A program made the translations under genes and the position numbers. DNA of 64,000 nt from Hemicentrotus pulcherrimus (lineage: Eukaryota > Echinodermata > Echinoidea > Camarodonta > Strongylocentrotidae): contig BEXV01000300.1 in NCBI GenBank assembly GCA_003118195.1, forward strand, positions 42,883-106,882. The letters run 5' to 3'. The notes below the pieces were generated by a model. That model was not told the DNA's origin. It did not search any database and saw only the letters and a list, made by a program, of their open reading frames with translations. Shown here in pieces: positions 1-10,500 of this stretch (the first letter of the stretch is position 1; the number at the start of each line of letters is the position of its first letter).

Positions 1-480
1 TAAATCTACTCTTACTCCTGAAAATGTAATACAAAGTCTGGGTTACCTTAACAAAGTTACACTTCTCCGTACATGGGAAAAAGTATCATCCAGAGAAAAG
101 CACTAGAGAGGGGTGATAATCGTAACGCAAGACAAACAAATCACAGCTCGACCATACACGACCAATTGTGGAAGGGCGGTGTGTTGAGAACGTTGATCGG
201 AGAAGCTCAGCGCGGCTTCACCTGCAATTCTCGCTGGATCAGGACCATAGCACTACCACTGGCTGTTGTGTTATCTGATTGTTGATATGTCAGGCTCTAA
301 ACATACTTGTCATATAATGTTAATTTTGTATTTAATTTTTGTTAAAACATAACTTTCAATGTGAAAATAAAATATGTTCATATTAATAGATAATTTAAAT
401 AATTGAATTAATTACTGTAAAGTCTATTTTAAATAAAAACTAATGTATTTTCATGAATAATTATACCTTTATTGTATTAC
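1..480. other. 5' flank of IFT80, no gene recognised
   Basis: The first 290 bases are more balanced in base composition than the AT-rich stretch that follows (about 300-480). No conserved protein was recognised. On the minus strand, near 240-290, there is a short open frame with an ATG followed by a GTGAAG possible donor, which could be a first exon of a divergent gene, but it matches no family I know. Confidence 0.3.
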
Positions 481-562
481 ACATGCGCAGTTGATGCATT
501 CCATCACTAAACAACTTTCGCCGTTTCTTAGGACGCCGTAAATTCTTTTTCTCATAGAAACG
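481..562 (+). promoter_or_regulatory. putative promoter-proximal / non-coding first exon of IFT80
   Basis: A short GC-richer patch holds CATGCGCAGT (482-491), which resembles an NRF-1 half site, and ends at 562 with a strong donor, CG|GTAAGTG (563-569). The next good acceptor, CCAAACAG|, is at 1394, just before the IFT80 start codon. This layout suggests a non-coding first exon spliced to the exon with the ATG. There is no transcript evidence and the transcription start is unknown. The DNA between 570 and 1380 is AT-rich with nothing recognised in it. Confidence 0.3.
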
Positions 563-1394
563 GTAAGTGTACTATGTCTTAGGCCATATCTTTAGCTTCA
601 TACTAGTGTATAATATTAGGTTTAATGAAAAACAGTGATGATGATTGATAGAGAATGAATATTTAAGGAAGAAATATGGATTAATAACGTATGTGTAGTC
701 CCACTCTATGTATTTGGTGTAGGGTAGATCTAGGGTCTAGGGTAGAGCGCCCGGTATTCGGTCACTTAAGGGGAAATCGCTAATATTTTGAATCGTTACC
801 TCTTTTATTTAGAAATATACCCATCAAAAGAAAAGGAAATTATTCCTCTAACAGGATTTTATAATCACTTAAAATAAAGAATGATGAAAAGAAAAATATT
901 TCAGAAAAAAGACTGCCCACGGCCACGTCGATGACCTTATCAAAAAGTTGTTTAATTTAGACATTGACATGTCAGAGAGACTAAAGAACACATTTGCAAT
1001 ATCAGAAAATGTATTAAAGAATTTCAAGAAGTGTGAATGCTACCATAAGAAATGATATCAAATTGAGTCGGAGTAGATCTAGTCTAGATAGATGATACTT
1101 GATAGATCTCTAGTTTAGAGACTAACTTTGATGTCGAATCACAATGCACAACATTCAGCAAATGCCAAAAGGAACGGTCTAACCTCAGACATTTACCTTG
1201 TGTTTAGTTGCTTAAGTTCTTTCACTTGTTGGGGAATGTAAGTTAAAACCAATAAAGGACTAACAAGTTGTAACATAAAATCTGGTTTCTATGTTTGAAA
1301 GGAAATTATATTTTTTTAAAGAACTCAACTTGACAGTAATACTAATAACTGAAAAACAGTGATGCTATCAATTTTTCGTTTTGTTTCCAAACAG

Positions 1395-1472
1395 ATATTA
1401 AGTGCAGACCAAGAGAATCAGAATTCCTGGAGATAAGCAGTGCTGTTTTTAGAGAGAAAGGGAGGTGCAGTC
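1395..1472 (+). other. IFT80: 5' UTR part of the first coding exon of IFT80
   Basis: An acceptor (TTTCCAAACAG at 1384-1394) precedes 78 bases of leader without an upstream ATG, followed directly by the predicted start codon at 1473. The acceptor has a modest pyrimidine tract. If it is not used, the leader simply extends further upstream. Confidence 0.4.
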
Positions 1473-1509
1473 ATGAGGCTCAAGACTTCTCTTCCAAAGG
1501 AGCCAAAAC
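1473..1509 (+). CDS. IFT80: IFT80 coding exon 1 (start codon)
   Basis: It encodes [12 protein letters not shown] plus the first base of His13, closely matching the vertebrate N-terminus (MRLK.SL.KEPKH). No GT donor is near; the exon ends at a perfect U12 AT-AC donor (C|ATATCCTTT). The start is chosen on this match and on the absence of an upstream ATG in the leader. Confidence 0.9.
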
Positions 1510-4500
1510 ATATCCTTTCCCTGAGAATATTGTCTTAGACATACTTAAGAATATATCTATTTAAGAAAAAAAGTTAACAATGCTACATGAAAAAAAAATG
1601 AAAAAAATGTTTTGATACCCATGAAGAAAGAAAAAAAAATTCCTCCACAAATTTTACTAATGAACCAGTTTCACGTTTACATTCTAAATACAAATACCGG
1701 GTATTAAAGACATAAAATACACCAAATTCAACAAAGAATACATACATTTTTTTGTTGTTGCTAGGAAATAAAGCATTTAAATTCCTCTATGTGTTGCCAA
1801 TCTAAAGATTTTGATTCAAGATGTTTTGAAGTCACAAACAGTATACAGTAATGCCAGAGGGTAGTCATACTATCAAGCTTTGCTTATTTTGTCAACCCTC
1901 CTGTTTGATGTTTTTGATTAGTTACAGTTATTCTACATATATTCATTTGTCATGTGTAAATTTGCAATATTTGTTTGTTATATATTTGTAAAAATGCAAA
2001 AAGAAAAAGAAATCAAACAGAAATAAATAAATCAAATCAAATCAAATAAAGAAGGGTGGTTCAAATTTCTCAGTGATTTTGATTTTTTTTTTTCCTAGTG
2101 TGTTTTGTGAAATTCATCACTTTCTAGATCAAAGGCTCAGGAGTTTTTGTGGTATAGTGGTTTACTCACTTGACTCTCAATCCAAGGGTTGAGAGTCAAA
2201 TCCCAGCCTGGCACAAATGTCCTTTGCTTTGGCAAGTCATTACTCCACATTTGACACTCTCCTCCCGATGTAAAATGGGTACCTGGCAATTGCTATGGTA
2301 TTATTGATACATATGTAGTTGCAGGGTTCGCAAGAGAGCAGTATTAATACTGATGAGGCTACCTTGGGTAAATCAACACAATTATTATCATAATTATTGT
2401 TATTATCAATGCTAGTATTTCTCCTTGACTACCGTGTACATTCTGAGCTGGTAAGCTGTGTGGCTTGGACAACATCAGAAGAGCTATACTCGTGCAGCGA
2501 TGACCATCAAATCTTACGTTGGAACCTCATGTCTGATGAGACTAGCAGTCTAGCCAAACTACCCAATGATATCTATGCTACAGACATTCATTTCTTTCCC
2601 AGGGGACTGGGGGGAAAGGCTAAGCAGTCACAATCAGATGTTTTTGTGTTAACATCTACTGATGGTAAGTTTTACAATTCCATGCATGTTAATACAGTGC
2701 AAAAGAATGAGCAGAAAATATTGTTGGGAAGGTAATACAAAGTGTCTGTCAATGTAAATTGGTGGAAATTTTATTTTTCTTCTTCTTTCTTTTATTTTCT
2801 TTTGTTATTTAGATGTTTTAAGAACAAAACAATAATTATAATTCATAACATAAGCAGTAATTGGAAATAGTAAAGTGATTATGTAATAGTCTTTAATAAG
2901 ACAAGATTCACTTACTAGTACTGAAGTATATGAGCAGTATAATGTCAGGCATCTTCCAGCAACATTATTCACAGTTCTCAACTCTTCTGTTGGAAATTCT
3001 TAATAAGTAATGTGGAAGAATTTCTCTCTCCCACCCTGCCTTCTCTCTGTCTCTCTCCCCCTCCTTTCCTCTCTCTCTCTCCCCCTCCTTTCCTCTCTCT
3101 CTATCCCTCTCTCCTTTCCTCTCTCTCTCTCTCCCTCCCTCTCTCCTTTCCTCTGCCTCTTTCTCTCTCTCTCTCAACAGGTAAATTTCACTTGATATCC
3201 AAATCTGGTAGAGTTGAGAAGTCTGTGGACGCTCATAGAGGAGCCGTGCTGTCAGGGAGGTGGAGCTATGATGGTACTGCCATGGCAACGGCCGGTGAAG
3301 ACGGACAGGTCAAGATATGGTCTCGCAGTGGAATGCTGCGCTCAACTCTAGCAGCGACTGGTCAGTAATGGGCTCTGAGGATGTGCGGGAGGGGGGGGGG
3401 GTGAATGATAATGATCTGCCATTCTTGTATAGGGCATATATCACCTTATTATATAGTGTTTCTATGCACTTCCAAGGGTCTTTGGATAAAGCTGTGTTAC
3501 AATCAATGACGTCAAATTAACGTGCTTGAGCCGTCTGTACATTTTACAACGGAATTAAGATCAGATTTTAGAAGAGATTGCATTATCAGATAAAATAGGC
3601 TGTAAAATTTTCCTGACATGTTCCAAATGATTATAGAAATGGTCAAAGGGATATTGTAAGATATTGCAGGCCTTTCTCCAAAACTCATAATACATATATT
3701 TTTCTTAAACTTGTATTCAATAAAATTTTGTGTCGAGGAATCTTCCCATTTTATAAAACTCCATAATATATTTGTATTGTTTACCCCCCACCCTTCTAAA
3801 GTCAACTACATGTATTTGAAAGTGTTACCTTAATCATTATCAACAGGTTCAGCTGTGTATTCAATATGCTGGTCTCCTGATTCTGATCAGGTGCTCATAA
3901 CCAATGGTAAACAGCTCATTATTAAGTCACTACAGGCCAATGCTAAACCTCTTCAGGTATGTTGAAACTATTTTGTTTTAAAGCCTATCTGCACTAGTTT
4001 GAAAAGTAGGGATTACCCCTCCCTGCATGGTCATTGACAGGTGGTTATCTCATCAAACCAGCTCTCGGTTAACATAAGAAAAAGGAGTCACCGCTTAGGC
4101 ATTGTTTGCTATATAGAGGGCACAAGTAGCTATACATAGTGCAGCGGGGCTTTAAGATAAATAGAGAGATGATTAGTAAAGATACATATTGTAACTTTTA
4201 GTCACTCTTTATATTTTCCCCATGCTTTGTCCCTTTTTGTTTCCATTTGTATTGGTTACTTTCTATTCATTTTTGAATTCTACTCAAAAGAGTGCAAGAC
4301 CAAAAGCTTCATTTCTAAGTTGTTATATAATGTTCATGATATTTATGATTCTGAAGTATGATCGAGGTATTACAGATTTGAAAATATTTGCATGAAACTG
4401 ATCATTGCAAATCTGTAATTCTTTTTTTCCCTCCTCAATTTCCTACCCAAAACTTTTGATATCTTGCTTAATTTTTTTTCCCCCAGTGGAAAGCCCATGA

Positions 4501-7500
4501 TGGTGTGATCCTGAAGGTAGACTGGAACCCTGTCAATAATCTAATCCTGTCCGGAGGAGAAGACTGCAAGTACCGTGTCTGGGATTCCTACGGCCGTCAG
4601 CTCTAAAGCTGTCACCCTCATGACTACCCCATCGTGTCTGTAGCATGGGCTCCGGACGGAGAGCTCTTTGCTGTCGGTTCTTTCAATACTCTCAGGCTGT
4701 GCGACAAGAGCGGGGTCAGTAGCTCTTTCAAATGGCAAACTTTGGGTCTCTTGATAAAGTGGAAAACACTCTGTCCTTCGGATAGGACGTTAAATGGAGG
4801 CCCGTGTAAAGGATAGTCATTACCTTTGCACGTTAAGAACTTACTGCACTATTCGTATAAGAGTAGGGGGAACCCCGGTGTAGTGGTCCACCTGCACACG
4901 CCAGTACAGTACAACAATAGGGATGTAGTCCAATGGAAGAAAAAAATAATACAATTTTTGAAAAGACTTTCTTAAAATCAGAAAGATGTAGGGACTTTTT
5001 GAAAAAGTAGAAGGGCTAGCTAATTTTAGGATAGTGAGAGAGCTATCACTGAGTGGAATTTTTGTCTCTAACGTTTGCATTTGAACTTATAGGTAATCAT
5101 GGATGAATATCAATATATATGGCACATGTATATATATTTTTCTTATATAGAAATGAAACAAAAAGACAACATTGAACAAGATTAATTCCAATATATCCTA
5201 CTTGTCACCGAAACTGTATGGGCTTTGAAAACACAACCGCGTGTATAAGATACAAGTTGAGGAGTATTCATATCTCTTTTTAAACTGTGGATGTAAAGAA
5301 ATGACTGCACCATGTTCTTGTTTTTTGATTTGTTGCAGTGGTCTTATGCCTTGGAGAAGCCCAACACTGGGAGTATCTTTCACATAGCTTGGAGTGGTGA
5401 TGGTACGCAGGTTGCAGGGGCTTGTGGGAATGGTCATGTGATCTTCTCGCATGTCATTGAGAGGTCAGTGTTACCAAGTGTTGATGTACAGAGTGTAAAC
5501 AATAATGAAAATTTCTTAACGCTGAAAATTCCTTCTTTTTTTTCTTCTTCACTTTGCATCAGGTATAAGGCTTAGTAGGTTGTATGACACAGGATACGGC
5601 AGCAGTTTCTGCAAAGTCAATTTTCTACACTAGGCTAACTTGAATGCTGGACCTGAAAACTATACTTTTTTAAAATCCATACCCTAAAGTAACCTCAAAC
5701 ACAATCACAGCCCTAACTTTTTTTACCTTAATCCTTATCTTTGTTGAAATGAAGAGTAGAATAAGTGATTGTTAGATCACTGCTGAGGATTGAATAATTT
5801 TGTTGTGGAGCAGTTTGATGTCAAATCATCCCTGTAATCAAATATTTGATAATCAATTTTTGTTGTTGATTAATTACTCTAAGCAGACCAAAACGTGGAC
5901 CTGTCTGTTTTGCTCAAAGGAAGCACATGAGTTTATGACTGTATATTCAAAGGATTCATTTAATTTTCCCATTCAGGCGGTTGGAATGGAAGAACTTTGA
6001 GGTGGTTGTGACATCGGTTAAATCTATAAACGTTCGTAACGTGACGAACGATGCCAAGGAGAAGCTGGAATTCAGAGATCGCATCATCAAGACAGCCCTG
6101 TCATACGATCATCTTGTGGTTGCAACAGCTTCTCAGTGCTATGTTTACAGGTAGGTTGATGATATTGAAAGATGAAGTGAGGATCAGTCATGCGATTCCA
6201 TAGTGATAGAAACTGTCTGGAAGCATAGGAAAAAGTGTAATTATTTAGGACAAAGAATTGGTGTATACTGTGGAGTACTGGCATGATGAAAATGAATAGA
6301 AGTTGGCCCAGTCTTGCTGAGAATCACATGCTCTGTACATAGAAATGGGTGTGTAGGACTACACAAGCATTTGGCATGAAAGTTTGGTCCAAACTTCTCA
6401 GTTATATCTCGTCATATTTAGAATATGAGGGCATTTGAAGAGCAACCTTTTATAAGGAAAATTTGCTATGATATTCTTCGACCCTAACATAAAAGGAATG
6501 GAAAAAAACTCAGATATTAATTTTCACCCAGCTTGCAGAAATCAGTTTTCCTCTTGACCATGTCCTTGCTGTGTGCCAAAATTCTTGCCCAAGAATTTAG
6601 ATACTCTACCAACATTTTTGCATAGAAATATCTCTCTCTTTAAACAGAGTCAGGTTCAGACATTATTAGGGTTGTAAAATTCCAAATTTGAATCTTAAAA
6701 AAATCATTCATGATTCTTCATTTGTATACCTTGTATCACACTAACTAGTTTGTGATTTGTACATTGGGGAGTTGAATATCTTTGATATAGCTGTCGTTAA
6801 TTCTTCTAAAATAATAGATAGCACTGGATGAATCACTGATTTCAGTTCGTAAGGATGATCAAAAATAAATTGATTGAGAATTTGATCTCGTTTTCATAAT
6901 GTCTCTGATTGGAGTTTTCTTTCAAGCCCTCTGTAAATCACAAATAGATTTGATAACCTAAGTTTTTTTTGGAGATGTTTGATGTATATCATTGTTTTGG
7001 TAAGCAAAGTAAAATTCAATATTTCCCTCAAATCATATCAACATTTTTTTCTTTCCACCCCTAGCACCAAGAATTGGAACACTCCAATGATCTTTGACCT
7101 CAAGGAGGGCACTGTCACACTCATTGTACTAGCCGAGAAGTAAGTCACTTCACCCTGTCGATAAATGTTTAGAAAAAAATTTTGTTTGTCATTTACCTTG
7201 ACTTTTACAGGACTATACAGTATAGTCCTAGTTATTGTGATCCCATATTCTATTCCATGCATTTCATGAATTCTTCAAATTGAAATGTGAAACTAAATCT
7301 GTAAACTTTGAACTCTCAACTCTGAGATGTAAGTCACTTATAAAAATATCATCTGTCAAAGAAATTCAAAAATTCATATTCAGGGTGATTCCTTAAAATG
7401 TGCCCCATACATTGTTTATGACACAAGCACTTTATCAATGTATTTTTATTAAAAAAATGAGAATTCTCTTGCATATGACCATTGACTAATGGGTCTTCCA

Positions 7501-10500
7501 GGTATCACTGCGGAACGGCACTACTTATAGCTACTTGCGCCCTCCATATAGCAAACAATGCCTAATTGGTGACTGTTAGTCCCCCATGGTCCCCTTTTTC
7601 TTATGTTAATTGAGAGCTGATTTGATGAGATAACCACCTGTCAGTGACCATGCAGGGAGGTCTAATCCCTTTTGGCCAAACTGGTGCAGATAGGCTTTAA
7701 ATGAAACAAAAGACAATCAACTGTCACACCAATAGCCTTATCCTGACTGAAGTTCAAATATTCATGATATTTGTATTTGTACCCAGGCACTTTGGAATCG
7801 TAGATGCTGCAGGACTACATCTTTATACATATGAGGTATGGTGCAAATGTCAACTATTTAGAAATAAATCTATTTTAGGATTTGAATTAACAAAAATGAT
7901 TCATACTGATAACATTGATTTATGAAAAAGTGATTTGTGCTTTAAAAGGTTAGTGCCTAAAAGAAAAGAAATATCTGCCTTTCATATACACCATAACCAA
8001 TATCATATTGTAAAAATCGGTTGAAAATTACTTTGTAAAGACCCCTGCTCATGACACTAAAGGTTCTTCCAGCACTATGATATGGAAGTAAGTTAATTAT
8101 CTTTTTGTCTATATGGGTTTAATTCAGAGTGAGAAAATCATCTATAAAAAATCAGTTTAGTTTGGGAAATAGTGCTCCTTTTCATTCAAAGATTGATAAG
8201 AATTGTATACTGCACTACAAATATTCAAAACCATATATCTCCTGTTTGGAGCCAGAAGGGCATTAATTCTTTATTACAGTTTATGAGGTAATGCCTTCTA
8301 GTTCCACACAGTTGAAATATTTATCACGACTACAGCAGTAATTTAGAAGGAACTCTGTGCAATTGTCAGCGTTCATTTGGTCTTGCTTCCTCTCACCTTT
8401 CCAAAGACTTTTTAAAGACATATTTTTCTAAACTAATTAGAAAAGACCCCTGCTCATATTTATTTCTTTATTTATATATTTGTTTGCATGTATGCACCTT
8501 CAAATATCCAGAATTTTTTTCAATGTGTTTTTTACATGACAATGAATTATCTTGAATCTTGAATCTTTGAATTACCCAACATTTCCTTTTGACTTATTCC
8601 TCTCTAATCTTAAAGGGACGACTCATCTCCTCGCCCAAGTTTGCCGGGATGCGACCGGACACCTTGAGCTCGTTGACCCTGTCCATTTGCGCAGACACCG
8701 TAGCCATCAGGGATAAGACAGATGAGAAGTTGGTCCATCTCTTTGAGGCTAACACAGGCAAGCCTTTGGAAAGCAAACCACTATCTCATAAGGTAAATCA
8801 TGACAGGATAACACTATGATTGCAGGGGGGTGTTTCATAAAGAATTTATGTCTAGACATAACCCTAAAGTCTCTCATAAGTGGCCTACATACGAGAGGCT
8901 AGTCTGTTTCACAAAGCACAGTCTACACATAAAAGTCTCTCTTAAGTCAAAGTCTCTCGAACCTTATGAGAGGCTTTCCATTATTAACACTAAGAGATTC
9001 TTTGTGAACACCCCCCCCNGGGGGGTGTTTCATAAAGAATTTATGTCTAGACATAGCCCCAACGTCTCTCATAAGTGGCCTACTTACAAGAGGCTACTCT
9101 GTCTAACAAAGCACAGTCTACACATAAAAGTCTCTCTTAAAGATAAAGACCAGTTATGGTCATGCGATTGCATTGTGAAAGAAACGTTGTGGAATCGACC
9201 AGAAAAGATTGATCATCTAGCATATAAGTATTGTTGTGTACTCCAAGATTCTGGAATCATCAAAATGATAAGAAATTTGGCCCAGTCTGCGTAAAGTTAC
9301 AAGCACTGTACACAGAAAGATGTATATGGACTATGCAACTCGTGTGTGACACGTGCGTCGTCGTAATATCTATCAGGTCCAAATAGATATAATAATTTAC
9401 CAAATATATAAATTAGTGGGCAGTTTCCCAGCAAAATTTGTATCATCACGTATAAGCCAAAACATAATCTTTTACATGATTGATAATAAGAGTTTCCATT
9501 TCATTTTTTGAGAGGGGGGTGTTTCCAAAACTGGTCTTTACCTATAAGTCAGAAGTCTCTCATATCTTACGAGAGACTTTCCATTATTAACACTAAGAGA
9601 GACTCTTTGTGCACCCCCCCCCCTCTCCTCAGGGAGAACAATATTAATGCTGGGGAGTGTTTCACAAAGACTAAGATCAACTTTAAGTTGGACTTAACTA
9701 TGGCAGGCCATTCATGCCACTGGTTGCTATCAGCATTGGTCCCTCAATTTTGATATTTAGATAATAATTTTTCCTTCAATAATGAACTATCGAAAAATGT
9801 AAATTCTGTAGATTTGTGACCATGATTTGTACATCCCTTGATAGACCAATGCCAGTATAGAATGGTGAGAGAAAAAAGTGGCATGAACGGCCTGCCATAG
9901 TTAAGTCCAACTTAAAGTCGATCATAGTCTTTGTGAAACACTCCCCTGAGGAGGCAAACCCTGGGTAAACAAGAAATCATTATTGTTATTATTATTATGG
10001 CTTCTAAAGATCTGCCATTTCAAGGGTAAAATATGAACCACTGACCCTTCATGCATTATGTGCAAAACTGATATTGTCATCTTCTATAGGGTTTGGGTCC
10101 TATAGGTACCATGTACCTCACCTGGGTCAAGTGTGTCAAATGTGGATTAATGTCTTGCCAAAGGACATTTAGCCGCAGTAGGCATATGAACCCCCATATC
10201 TTCTGGTTCATAGTGCAAGGACTTACCGGTATCCAATATCCACTAACTCACAACATATTCAAGGGATGATTATTCTGCTTGTTTTTTCGGTTTCAGCTGG
10301 AGGTAATGGAGGTAGCCTTAGACCAGCAAGGTCCGCCCGCTGACCGACACCTGGCCATAGTGGACAAGAATAGAGACCTCTACCTCGCTACCGTCCGCAA
10401 CTTTGGCAAACCCGCCAAGATCGTCAAGCTAGGTAAGAACTTCAGCTGGACTACATTACCTGTTAAACTGATGTGGTTCTGAAGACATATTGGCTTTCCT

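Noticed and set aside
2149..2210. Candidate tRNA genes at the SINE heads (2149 and 53877)
   Set aside because: Boxes A and B are recognisable, but acceptor stems do not close and each continues into a SINE body and tail.
2965..3288. Long frames on both strands around 3010-3290 (Leu/Ser or Arg/Glu rich)
   Set aside because: They arise from the (CT)n tract. Only the part from 3181 on is real, as IFT80 exon 3.
8830..9294. 154-codon plus-strand frame with an X
   Set aside because: It is built from two copies of a MITE-like element and crosses an N; no conserved protein motif.
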